From JBCBDX01 sp039822005 (GTDB lineage: Bacteria; Pseudomonadota; Alphaproteobacteria; Rhizobiales; Rhizobiaceae): DNA of 64,000 bases. The notes below the pieces were generated by a model. It was not told where the DNA came from. It saw only the letters and a list, made by a program, of their open reading frames with translations, and ran no database searches. Where the stretch lies: positions 1 through 64,000 of the forward strand of contig JBCBMZ010000003.1 of the NCBI GenBank assembly GCA_039822005.1. The letters run 5' to 3'. Position numbers and translations under genes: made by a program. This document shows positions 26,837 to 34,541 of the stretch, in pieces; the stretch's first letter is position 1; the number at the start of each line of letters is the position of its first letter.

Positions 26837-28114
26837 TTAGCCCGGTTGCCTGCGCCGTCGCCTTCGAGGGTTTGATGATCGTTGCCACGTTGTTGGGGCA
26901 TCTGGCGAACCCGCTTTTGTCTCAAGCCTCATGTTTGTGAGTTCTTGCTTGGTTTGGCGATGTCGTTCCTTCGCATCGTCCCGCTCAGCCTTCAATTGCC
27001 GACGCTCGCTCAGTTGCTGATCAATCAGCTTTTGCCATTCATCCCGTTCACGTTGGCGGCAGGCTTCAAATTCCCGTTCGTTTTCTGCCTTCACCTTCGC
27101 ATAGCGACCTGTCAGCCGGAACCACAATGCTCGCAGTCCGGTAGGAAGTTTGGCGGCACGTTTTTGTGTTTCCGTGAGCTTTCGGCGTTCTTGTTTTTCT
27201 CTCAATTTGCGCCTTGTTTCTCGCTGTCTGGTCACGAGAACCGCACGTCTGGCCATCAACCCGCATGAAGCTTCCGCAAAGGCCTGTTCAACCTGTTCCG
27301 CGAATGCCTTTAGTTTATCGCTTTCAAGTCTCGCTTGATCTGACTTTACGTCATCCACGCTTGGCAAGCTATCGATAGGCCCAAGCCTGTCACGCACCTG
27401 CCTGGCTTTGACGCCAACCCATTTGGAAACGGCGTAGACCTCTCCCCGCCGATCAACAGCCACATGCCCACGTCGGTCACCACGGGCGAGGGTATAACAA
27501 TGTTGGGCCAACGCCGCCTGAAACGCCCCCCGGCCATCGGATTGCTCCCAGCATTCCTGAAATATTTGCTTGATTTCGCGCGGATCGGCTTTGGCACGTT
27601 TGGCTTGCTGCCATTCTGCCAAGGATAGCGCCATCGGGTCACGATCCTGTTTGTTTTTCAGGCCCGGTGGCAATTGCCACCCATGTTCAAGATAAAGCTC
27701 GCGCGACAAATCTGTCAGCTTGCGTTTGAAATGGGACATGTGAACCGCCTTCATGGCATTGACATCAATACGGCTCCACACACAATGCGCGTGGCGACGG
27801 CCTTCTTTCTCATGTAAGATGATGGCTCGCGGTTGGCCGCTCAAACCCAGACGCGTCTCGGCTTGGGCAATGGCATCTTCAAATGCTTCGATAGACACAC
27901 TTTCTTGCGGCGGCGGATTGAAGCTCAGCGAAAAGAGGTATTGCTTGCACCGCGTCGCTCGGCTGATCGCATACGCCTCATGGAATGCCTCAACAACATC
28001 ATCAGTTACAAAGCCTGAGACCTCATGGACAGTGACATGATCATTATCTCGTGTGTTCAAGAGGTGATGCGCCAGTTGCTTTGCACCGGCACGTTGGCTG
28101 CCTTTGAGGATCAT
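26837..28114 (-). CDS. Relaxase / mobilisation nuclease
   Basis: The 425-residue protein has an N-terminal relaxase domain with H101 and the metal triad pattern RRHAHCVWSRID (H108, H110) typical of MobA/VirD2-like relaxases. The C-terminal half is a long charged coiled region (RQRETRRKLREKQERRKLTE) ending in an arginine-rich tail, which may bind DNA or the coupling protein. The enzyme nicks one strand at oriT and pilots it into the recipient. It starts four bases after the mobC-like stop. No type IV secretion genes are present, so the module is mobilisable rather than self-transmissible. Confidence 0.88.
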   Translation of the reverse strand: MILKGSQRAGAKQLAHHLLNTRDNDHVTVHEVSGFVTDDVVEAFHEAYAISRATRCKQYLFSLSFNPPPQESVSIEAFEDAIAQAETRLGLSGQPRAIILHEKEGRRHAHCVWSRIDVNAMKAVHMSHFKRKLTDLSRELYLEHGWQLPPGLKNKQDRDPMALSLAEWQQAKRAKADPREIKQIFQECWEQSDGRGAFQAALAQHCYTLARGDRRGHVAVDRRGEVYAVSKWVGVKARQVRDRLGPIDSLPSVDDVKSDQARLESDKLKAFAEQVEQAFAEASCGLMARRAVLVTRQRETRRKLREKQERRKLTETQKRAAKLPTGLRALWFRLTGRYAKVKAENEREFEACRQRERDEWQKLIDQQLSERRQLKAERDDAKERHRQTKQELTNMRLETKAGSPDAPTTWQRSSNPRRRRRRQPG

Positions 28115-28118
28115 GGGA

Positions 28119-28589
28119 TCACCCCCCGACAGAGGATTGATCGGCCAGTCCTAGCGCCACAATCAGCCGCGAGCGCATGAACCGAACATGATCATAGGCT
28201 TCCGTGATCATCCCATGCGTCTCGTCATCAAGAAGCGGCGACCCGGTATTGGCCGCGTAGGCAAGCTGGTTGAGATTGTTCGCGATCCTCGATTGCCCCA
28301 ACAGTCCGAGCAATTCGGCAACGGCCTTTTCGTGTTTGACGGGCTCGCGTTTTTTACGCTTGCGCGGTGCTTTATCACCATCAAACAGACAAGCCCGGAT
28401 ATAAGCGCTCAAAGTCATGCCATGCGCCAACTCAACCAGCTTCGCATGTTCGGCCTCCGTCAGGCGCAGAGTCACGCGCGGTGAACTCGCGGAGGCACTT
28501 TGTCGTTTGGATTTGGCAAGCGGCGCTTTTTGAGGGGCTACCGTTTTGGCAGCGCTTGCGGCTTTAAACACTTCACTTGCGCCAATCAC
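28119..28589 (-). CDS. mobC: MobC-like relaxosome accessory protein
   Basis: The 156-residue protein has a basic, Ala/Lys-rich start, then a ribbon-helix-helix-like segment (PRVTLRLTEAEHAKLVELAH) and the MobC pattern MTLSAYIRACLFDG followed by LLGLLGQSRIANNLNQLAYA. MobC proteins help the relaxase open DNA at oriT. It is translated immediately before the relaxase gene. oriT is usually found just upstream of such a pair, which here means around 28590-28760. Confidence 0.85.
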   Translation of the reverse strand: MIGASEVFKAASAAKTVAPQKAPLAKSKRQSASASSPRVTLRLTEAEHAKLVELAHGMTLSAYIRACLFDGDKAPRKRKKREPVKHEKAVAELLGLLGQSRIANNLNQLAYAANTGSPLLDDETHGMITEAYDHVRFMRSRLIVALGLADQSSVGG

Positions 28590-28996
28590 CTCGACGGCCC
28601 CCGCATTTGGGATCGGCGAAGACTGGACCGACTGGTAGTTTTGTCGTCACCCTCTGAGGCTGAACGCAGAGCCTCCAAAACGGCCGCGTCTTTGCGCAAC
28701 ATGTCGCTCCAGTTCTCCATTTCTGCGAACGTTTTGGACAGAAAGTTCGAATCGAGGCTAGTATGCTCAGTAGGCAGATTAGAGTTGTTAGAGGAGCCTT
28801 CCGATGGTTCTAAGTTTTTCCGATCTGCTGCACCAGCCGCAATTCGCTCAGCGAACTGCAGACACTTAACGCCCGGCCAGCGTAAGCATTGCGCGATGAC
28901 CAACTCCACCATTTTGGGATGGTTGAGGACCGAGCGATACCCGATCTCGATGACGCGGAGGAGAATTTGAGGCCCTTCGTATCGTGTTTGCGCCAT
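28586..28996 (-). CDS. Hypothetical protein upstream of mobC (uncertain)
   Basis: The frame from the ATG at 28996 gives 136 residues with plausible composition (MAQTRYEGPQILLRVIEIG, then HPKMVELVIAQCLRWPGVK) and overlaps the mobC start by four bases. A longer frame reaches 29161 but would read through the FMN reductase remnant, so the shorter start is preferred. No family is recognised. The same DNA is where oriT would be expected, so it may be non-coding. Confidence 0.4.
   Translation of the reverse strand: MAQTRYEGPQILLRVIEIGYRSVLNHPKMVELVIAQCLRWPGVKCLQFAERIAAGAADRKNLEPSEGSSNNSNLPTEHTSLDSNFLSKTFAEMENWSDMLRKDAAVLEALRSASEGDDKTTSRSSLRRSQMRGPSR
28656..28675. repeat. Inverted repeat near mobC, possible oriT element
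   Basis: GAGGCT and AGCCTC are separated by eight bases, about 70 bases upstream of the mobC start. Inverted repeats of this kind lie next to nic sites in mobilisable elements. The nic site itself cannot be read. Confidence 0.3.
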
Positions 28997-29021
28997 ATCA
29001 TTGGCATACTCTTGGTTACTT

Positions 29022-29465
29022 TCACCGCACATTAGCTCTGATTCCAAGCGTGCCGCGCGGGTCTGTGCCAAAGTGCAGCACGAGCAAATTAGCACCCGCG
29101 CGTCGGCCCGGGTTTGCAGCAAGAAAGACCGCGGGCTTGTCCTGCCACAGCTTCGTTTCAATCCGGCTCATCCAGTCGAAGATGTTCTTTCACGCCGCAG
29201 TCACAAAACCATTGTGCGCAGCGAAGGAAACAAGGATGGCATCGGCGACACCAATCTTGTCATGGAATGCCTGCGCGGGCGCGGGGATGCCGCCGCCGTG
29301 TTCGCGGTCGATGGAATAGATCGGCATTTCAAATTCGTAGAGCCTCAGCAATTAAATCTCGGCACCCGTCAGGATATTGGAATGAAAGTGCCCGGCAGCG
29401 TCTTCTACCAAAGCACGATTGTTGGATTGGCGGCTGTTACTGGCGGCGAAGGCAAGGATATTCAC
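29022..29465 (-). pseudogene. NADPH-dependent FMN reductase remnant with two stops
   Basis: Reading leftward from a GTG at 29463-29465, one continuous frame encodes a flavodoxin-fold reductase: NILAFAASNSRQSNNRALVE, YEFEMPIYSIDREHGGGIPA, ADAILVSFAAHNGFVTAA and KNIFDWMSRIETKLWQDKPA. It is interrupted by TAA after GAEI and by TGA before KNIFDW, where intact relatives have ordinary residues. Similarity fades near 29040, before the usual C-terminal helix, exactly where the mobilisation DNA begins. It is therefore a chromosomal gene that was truncated and has since decayed. It marks the right edge of the island. Confidence 0.8.
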
Positions 29466-29497
29466 TGACGGCGTCCATTATTGTTGGTCTGGTTGCT

Positions 29498-30301
29498 TCA
29501 AGGCTGTGCCGGGGTCCAGTTGAGGCGGGACACCCACGGCATGATTGGGGCGTCTTTGGGCTGGTCAAACAATGTCCCGGGGCGATTTCCGGCCAAGTCT
29601 TCCAGCATAGGGTCGATGGCAAGTTGATGGGCAGCAGCTGTCCAAGGTACGCTCGGCGTGAACCGCCACACTGTTTCAGCTTCATCCAAGCCGATGCGCC
29701 CGGGCACTGGCGCGCCATCCGGGCCAATCACACGGAGCCGATAGGCGAGTGACAGATGATCCACCGGTCCATCAAGTATGACGACTAGTGGCAAGCGTGT
29801 ACCGACGAGAGGGATGGTAAGCTGCCAGTCTGCGGGCGTTGGCGATGAAACGTCTGCTTTTGTAGCTTTGAATGTCACGCGGTGGGCCGCGGCCAGCGGA
29901 CAGCCTGTCGCATCCTGGGCACCCTCGGATACCCGCAACTGATATGTCTCGCTTGAGACCAAAGCACGCCCCATGGCAAGATTGGCCGCCAGCCCCGTTT
30001 TTACGCGACCGGGGTCAAGTAAAAGCGTCAGCCTTGTGCGGTCTGCGGACCATAGATCGAACCGGTTCGGCAGGAACACGCCGTCTATCACCTGGCCCTC
30101 GGCATCCAACAGGTCAATGGCGGGCAAGATGTCGTCCTGTCCCATAGGGTCCGAAAAGTAGATGTAGAACCGCAACAGGTTTTCAGGCAGGGCCACACCG
30201 GTTGGATACACCTCCGAGACTATGGTTTGTCGGGTTTCGCAGGCCCTTGCTGGGCCCGCCGCCAAAGTGGCGGCGAGTCCGATTGCCAAGAGCAGGCGCA
30301 T
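29498..30301 (-). CDS. Secreted hypothetical protein with Ig-like pattern
   Basis: The 267-residue protein has a Sec signal peptide (MRLLLAIGLAATLAAGPARA) and a mature part that looks like two beta-sandwich repeats. VALPENLLRFYIYFSDPM resembles the start of bacterial Ig-like (SbsA-type) domains, and a similar strand pattern recurs at LPLVVILDGPVDHLSLAYRL. The ending TPSVPWTAAAHQLAIDP, then LEDLAGN, is also typical of such folds. It probably works in the periplasm or at the surface. Its start touches the stop of the next upstream gene (30301), so the two form an operon. No enzyme motif is seen. Confidence 0.7.
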   Translation of the reverse strand: MRLLLAIGLAATLAAGPARACETRQTIVSEVYPTGVALPENLLRFYIYFSDPMGQDDILPAIDLLDAEGQVIDGVFLPNRFDLWSADRTRLTLLLDPGRVKTGLAANLAMGRALVSSETYQLRVSEGAQDATGCPLAAAHRVTFKATKADVSSPTPADWQLTIPLVGTRLPLVVILDGPVDHLSLAYRLRVIGPDGAPVPGRIGLDEAETVWRFTPSVPWTAAAHQLAIDPMLEDLAGNRPGTLFDQPKDAPIMPWVSRLNWTPAQP

Positions 30302-31533
30302 TACTCGATCAACTCAGGGAAGCCTTCTTCCCCTTTGAGAAGGTTGTGAAAACCACGCATGCCCTGACCCGCCTCGTTCTCTGCGTAGACGTAATCGGGA
30401 AAGTCATATTCCGAGATAAAGTCGCTGAGCCGCAGATAGACGCCCTTTCGGATCGACACCAAATCCATCGCGCCTGTGTCGAGATTGCGTTTGAGTGCGA
30501 GGAGGAACTGCGGGTCCTGATCTGCCGCCTGATAGACCCCACTCATCGGGATCGGAGTTGTGTCCACCCCGGCGACCGCGCCTAGACCAACGGGTTCAGC
30601 CAGCCCGGGCGCATTTGCAGCCGCGGAGACGGCCTCAAGCGGGATCAGATTGGCCTGAAGCTCGCGGTTGACAACCATCACAAATGGCGACGCGTTGCCC
30701 TGTTGATCATAGACATCGAAGGACAGCACCTCGAGCGGCGTGTTCCCATAGCCCAGTTCGGCAATGGTGTTCCCGGTGACATGGGCCCCGTCAGTCAGGC
30801 TTGACGTCGGCAGTGTGACCAGCGGCGTGCATGTATAGGCCGCGACAATGGTCTGGACGCCTTCAAGGTCGACGATCTCCATCGCGCGAATGGGCGCGCG
30901 GGTTTCCATTTGGTCGTGCACCGCGTGGTAAATCTCGACGCTTGTTGACGTGGCCTCGCCGCCAAACGGGTAAGGGATCTGGTTGAGGGTGGATGCGAAC
31001 TCGCCCGTCGACAGGCCCGAAACGAACAAGGTGCCGTCAGCATAATCCAAGTCGGTCACGGTTAAAGATGCAGAGGGAATGTCGCGCCAAAATGTGACCC
31101 CATCATCGGGCGTGGTAGAAAGCTCTGTGCTGGTTGCTGGCAGAGACGCCAGATCAAGCGACGTGATCGTGCCGTCTGGCGTGACCATGACAACGGTCGG
31201 CACGGACCCAGCGGTCAGCGAGACGAAGGCGGCCTTTGTTGCCGGATTGACGGCAAGATCGTTGAACGTGATGTCGGCCTCGGCAACACCCAAGGTGTCG
31301 GCGAGCACCCGGCTGAAGCCTTCGAACGTGTAGGCGATTGAGTCCGTCGCAGCCTCGGCCTCGGGCAGCGTGTAGGCGTGGATCGCGGCACCGGCACTGT
31401 CGGCTACAAATAGCGTCGTTGGGTCCGCAAACTCCAACACGGTGGCCGACATCGGCGCCTCTGCTAGGGCGGCTTGGGCCGAAGCCAAGACCGTAACGGC
31501 GGTTAAATAGGGGATGAGTCTTGCCTTGGTCAT
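30301..31533 (-). CDS. Secreted hypothetical protein, probable beta-propeller
   Basis: The 410-residue protein has a signal peptide (MTKARLIPYLTAVTVLASAQAALA) and a mature chain rich in short strands, with blade-like repeats such as TTLFVADSAGAAIHAYTLPE, GTLFVSGLSTGEF and SVEIYHAVHDQMETR. This suggests a beta-propeller of the quinoprotein-like or YncE-like type. No catalytic motif is recognised. It is followed with one-base overlap by the Ig-like secreted protein; the pair may form a periplasmic complex. The long antisense frames over this gene are shadows. Confidence 0.68.
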   Translation of the reverse strand: MTKARLIPYLTAVTVLASAQAALAEAPMSATVLEFADPTTLFVADSAGAAIHAYTLPEAEAATDSIAYTFEGFSRVLADTLGVAEADITFNDLAVNPATKAAFVSLTAGSVPTVVMVTPDGTITSLDLASLPATSTELSTTPDDGVTFWRDIPSASLTVTDLDYADGTLFVSGLSTGEFASTLNQIPYPFGGEATSTSVEIYHAVHDQMETRAPIRAMEIVDLEGVQTIVAAYTCTPLVTLPTSSLTDGAHVTGNTIAELGYGNTPLEVLSFDVYDQQGNASPFVMVVNRELQANLIPLEAVSAAANAPGLAEPVGLGAVAGVDTTPIPMSGVYQAADQDPQFLLALKRNLDTGAMDLVSIRKGVYLRLSDFISEYDFPDYVYAENEAGQGMRGFHNLLKGEEGFPELIE

Positions 31534-31669
31534 TTCACTTTCCTTTGTTTAAGGGGCGCGCCGCTTGGGGTTGCCCGTCGCACCTAAATTTCAAATCGTG
31601 TCACGCTTCCGTATTTTGAGTCGTCTTTGGTGCGAGGCCCATTCACTGGTATCCTCCCACTTTTCGCGC

Positions 31670-32764
31670 TTAACTTTGGCCGAGGAGTTTTCGGTATTTT
31701 GCGATAAACAAATCGCGGCCTTTCATCATACTGGTAACCCAATCCCCCAAGGTCGCGATCATGAGGAAGGAACTGCCGCGCTTGGGGCCTAGGGGCACGA
31801 GGATTGGAGCCTTTCCCCAAGGTTTGTAAGGGCTTTGGGACTCGACGGATTTCCCGGCAGCCACTGCCTTCAAAAGCTTCGCAAGCCAAGGGACCTGGCG
31901 CGAAACCGCGACGATCGTCATGAGGTCGCCGTTGTCGGCGACATCACCGGCCGCAAACACATTGGGCAGCGACGACGGACGCATCCATTGATCCACGACC
32001 AGGCGTTTGTCGGCGGCGCGTTTGACGTCGGCAAGCGTGTCGGCCAGCCCGATGTTCAAACGTGCGCCAACCGCCGGCACAATCAGATCGGCCGCAATCG
32101 TTCGACCAGACGAGAGCGTGACCGTCCCGCCACCGGGCGCTGTTCCATCGGGAAGCTCTGTGGCGCGTTCGCCCAGGATCACATCAACACTCATGGCCCG
32201 CAGTTTGCTGACCAAAGATGCGCCCAGCTTTTGCGGGAACCCCGGAAAAAGGGCCTCATCGCTGGAAATCAGACTGACGGACTTGCCGGGCATGGCGCTC
32301 GCGATCTCTCCGGCAAGTTCGGTGCCAACAGCACCGGCACCAATGATCGCAACCGAAGAGGCGTCAACCAGCGCCCTATGCCAGGCGGCGTTTGCGGTCC
32401 GCACACCTGCAATGTCGCCCGTAGCCGATTTGAACGCAGGTAAATTGCCAGAACCCGTCGCCAAAACGATGTAGTCGGCCGCGACCTTGGTTCCGTCCGA
32501 CAGGGTAACACCTGCATCATCAATGCTGGTTGCTTCAGCCTTTATGAACTGCCCCTTGGACATCAGCCGATCATAGGGGATCAACGCCTGATCAAGCAGA
32601 GATGGATCAACCATTGCGCGGATCATGGCAGGGGCATGGGTGAAGGCATCAGCCCGCTCGATCAGGCTGACCCGCATGCTGCTTTCGAGCGCCTTAGCAA
32701 GTTCGACGCCAACGTATCCGCCACCAACAATAGCAACATGCACAGCGCCAAGTTCATTTGCCAT
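31670..32764 (-). CDS. FAD-dependent pyridine nucleotide-disulfide oxidoreductase (NDH-2/AIF-like)
   Basis: The 364-residue protein shows the FAD-binding Rossmann start HVAIVGGGYVGVELAKALE, the second nucleotide motif VAIIGAGAVGTELAGEIA, and the late FAD motif NVFAAGDVADNG. The class is NAD(P)H oxidoreductase of the AIF/NDH-2/ferredoxin-reductase group. No redox-active CxxxxC is present, so it is not a disulfide reductase. The C-terminus lacks a membrane anchor helix. It is divergent from the NTF2-like gene, with a perfect palindrome between them. Confidence 0.82.
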   Translation of the reverse strand: MANELGAVHVAIVGGGYVGVELAKALESSMRVSLIERADAFTHAPAMIRAMVDPSLLDQALIPYDRLMSKGQFIKAEATSIDDAGVTLSDGTKVAADYIVLATGSGNLPAFKSATGDIAGVRTANAAWHRALVDASSVAIIGAGAVGTELAGEIASAMPGKSVSLISSDEALFPGFPQKLGASLVSKLRAMSVDVILGERATELPDGTAPGGGTVTLSSGRTIAADLIVPAVGARLNIGLADTLADVKRAADKRLVVDQWMRPSSLPNVFAAGDVADNGDLMTIVAVSRQVPWLAKLLKAVAAGKSVESQSPYKPWGKAPILVPLGPKRGSSFLMIATLGDWVTSMMKGRDLFIAKYRKLLGQS

Positions 32765-32826
32765 CTTGAACCTTTCATTGGAAACTCAAATCGGCATCGA
32801 TTGCCTTAAGCCATGGAACCTATTAA

Positions 32827-32841
32827 GTTGATAATATCAAC
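32827..32841. promoter_or_regulatory. Perfect palindrome between divergent genes, probable operator
   Basis: GTTGATA-A-TATCAAC is a 15-base perfect inverted repeat in the 122-base gap between the FAD oxidoreductase and the NTF2-like gene. ArsR- and MarR-type repressors often use such sites. The cognate regulator is not encoded nearby. Confidence 0.6.
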
Positions 32842-32886
32842 AAATAGCAGGTCGTGGATTATGTCAACCAACAAGGAGATGTATTT

Positions 32887-33255
32887 ATGTCTGCCAGTGC
32901 ATTTGTAGTAGAATACGAAGCTGCCCTCGGCACTCAGGACTGGAATTTGGTCGCGCCGCTGGTCAGCGATGATGCGAAAGTGATCTTTTCAAACGGCTCA
33001 ATGCTCGATGGGAAGGAAGCGATCAAAAGCGCATATGAACACAACTTCAATACTATAAAGGGTGAAGAATATCGGATAGATAATGTTCAATGGATATTAG
33101 AGACGGCAGATAGCGCCGCCTACATGTTTGAATTCCATTGGGCAGGTGTCATTGGCGGGCGCAAAGCTTCGGGTTCAGGAAGGGGCACAGCAATTTTGGT
33201 TCGTGTCGATGATCGTTGGATGCTCGTTGGGGAGCAGTTAGGCCCTAAGTCATAG
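32887..33255 (+). CDS. SnoaL/NTF2-like small protein
   Basis: The 122-residue protein starts at the ATG 32887, which is preceded by AAGGAG at the right distance; an upstream GTG at 32854 would add 11 unlikely residues. The pattern FVVEYEAALGTQDWNLVAPL, SDDAKVIFSNGSMLDGKEAI and the final RVDDRWMLVGEQL is that of the NTF2-like cone fold used by SnoaL-type isomerases, dehydratases and stress proteins. Its substrate cannot be inferred. It is probably co-regulated with the divergent oxidoreductase through the shared palindrome. Confidence 0.78.
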   Translation: MSASAFVVEYEAALGTQDWNLVAPLVSDDAKVIFSNGSMLDGKEAIKSAYEHNFNTIKGEEYRIDNVQWILETADSAAYMFEFHWAGVIGGRKASGSGRGTAILVRVDDRWMLVGEQLGPKS

Positions 33256-33266
33256 TCGATGGCGTT

Positions 33267-33536
33267 ATGGCCGAAGGGCTTGAAGCTTGTTCTGCGCTGC
33301 AGCTTATGCCGTTGATAGATCGAGATGACCTTAAGGGCTTTAAACCCGATTGGCCCATGGGAATGGAATTAGTTATGCCCAATGACCTTCGGCGCATTCT
33401 CAGTAACAACCCTGATTTACCAGAGGTGTTCCGTAAACCACCGTCTTGGTCGGAAAGGGGTATCGAATTCATGGTTGACGCCAGCCGGACGCCGGGGCGC
33501 TTTTGGTGCCAAAGCGCGTTCAAGCTTCATGGCTGA
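33267..33536 (+). CDS. Short hypothetical frame after the NTF2-like gene (uncertain)
   Basis: This 89-residue frame starts 11 bases after the NTF2-like gene and overlaps the convergent glpR gene by 17 bases. The translation (LIDRDDLKGFKPDWPMGMEL, then MPNDLRRILSNNPDLPEVF) looks protein-like, but there is no good ribosome site and no recognised family. It could be a short cargo gene or a fragment. Confidence 0.35.
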   Translation: MAEGLEACSALQLMPLIDRDDLKGFKPDWPMGMELVMPNDLRRILSNNPDLPEVFRKPPSWSERGIEFMVDASRTPGRFWCQSAFKLHG

Positions 33537-34287
33537 CCGTATGAACCTCGGTATCCCACTCAATGCATCGCTGCGAAAGATCGCCCGGCAGCATCCGGTC
33601 AGTGAAAACTGCATGCAGATCGGACAGGGAAGCAATCCGCACAGGCGCGGTTCGCTCGAACTTGGAGCCGTCGGTCACCAGAAATATGCGTCTTGCATGG
33701 CGAATGATTGATTTGGAAACCCGCACTTCGCGTAAGTCAAAGTCCAAAAGATCGCCATCCTCGTCCAGCGCCGAGGCGCCGATGATCGCGATATCGACTT
33801 TAAACTGCTCAATCATCTGGGTGGCAAGGTCGCCTACCAACCCGCCATCGCTTCGCCGCAGGGCACCCCCGGAAACAATGATCTCGCATTGCGGATTGCC
33901 AGCCAATATGTTGGCAACATTCATGTTGTTGGTCACGACAGTTAAACTCTCATGATCCAGCAAGGCTCGAGCGACGGCCTCTGTCGTCGTCCCGATATTG
34001 ATGAACAAAGATGTGTTTGCCGGGATGTGTTGGGCAACAAGTTTGCCGATCTGTTCCTTGGCGGCCGCGTTAAGGTCCCGCCGCTCATCATATTCGATGT
34101 TGGTAACACCGCCGCGCAGGGTCGCCCCACCATGGACACGGCTGATATGGCCCTCCTGTTCAAGGTCGCTCAAATCGCGCCGTACTGTTTGAACCGTCAC
34201 GCCAAAATGGTCGGCGAGGTAATCGACCGTCGCATTTCCTTCGGTGCGCAGCAGCATAAGGATCTCGTTTTTTCTAAGCGTGGCCAA
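33520..34287 (-). CDS. glpR: GlpR: DeoR-family repressor of glycerol-3-phosphate genes
   Basis: The 255-residue protein has a DeoR-type N-terminal helix-turn-helix (VDYLADHFGVTVQTVRRDLS, followed by HISRVHGGA) and a sugar-phosphate sensing domain with NIGTTTEAVARAL and SGGALRRSDGGLVG. DeoR regulators of this type are released from DNA by phosphorylated sugars, here presumably glycerol-3-phosphate. It is divergent from glpD with 254 bases between, which contain palindromic AT- and CG-rich candidate operators. Context makes the GlpR assignment strong. Confidence 0.87.
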   Translation of the reverse strand: MATLRKNEILMLLRTEGNATVDYLADHFGVTVQTVRRDLSDLEQEGHISRVHGGATLRGGVTNIEYDERRDLNAAAKEQIGKLVAQHIPANTSLFINIGTTTEAVARALLDHESLTVVTNNMNVANILAGNPQCEIIVSGGALRRSDGGLVGDLATQMIEQFKVDIAIIGASALDEDGDLLDFDLREVRVSKSIIRHARRIFLVTDGSKFERTAPVRIASLSDLHAVFTDRMLPGDLSQRCIEWDTEVHTVSHEA

Positions 34288-34328
34288 GCCTATCCCTTTT
34301 CATTTTTGCGTGCCAAATTATCGTTTTA

Positions 34329-34351
34329 GCGCGTTTTGTCCACAAACGCGC
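34329..34351. promoter_or_regulatory. Inverted repeat upstream of glpR, candidate GlpR operator
   Basis: GCGCGTTT and AAACGCGC form a perfect 8-base inverted repeat with seven bases between. A further AAAACGCGC half-site is at about 34476, on the glpD side. Confidence 0.5.
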
Positions 34352-34411
34352 AAAGTGGGGCGTCTCTGGCGAAGCTGTTTGACGTTTAATTTCAAGGCGC
34401 ATTGAAGCGCG

Positions 34412-34426
34412 TATTTTCGAAAAATA
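34412..34426. promoter_or_regulatory. TATTTTCGAAAAATA near-palindrome in the glpR-glpD gap
   Basis: This near-palindrome and a related TATTTTTCGTTAT at 34433 plus AAAACGAAAA at 34465 share a TTTTCG core. Repeated TTTCG units around a DeoR-controlled promoter suggest several binding sites for GlpR. Confidence 0.45.
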
Positions 34427-34541
34427 TTGCCCTATTTTTCGTTATGATATCCTCAACTTGAGCCAAAACGAAAAAAAACGCGCAAAAATAAGTTGCATAT
34501 ATTTTCGGAGAGTGGCACCTTTGGGACAGGGAGGATTTAAG

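Noticed and set aside
34458..34541. ATG/TTG-led extension of GlpD from 34458
   Set aside because: It lacks a ribosome site and overlaps the likely operator region; GTG 34542 has an excellent ribosome site.
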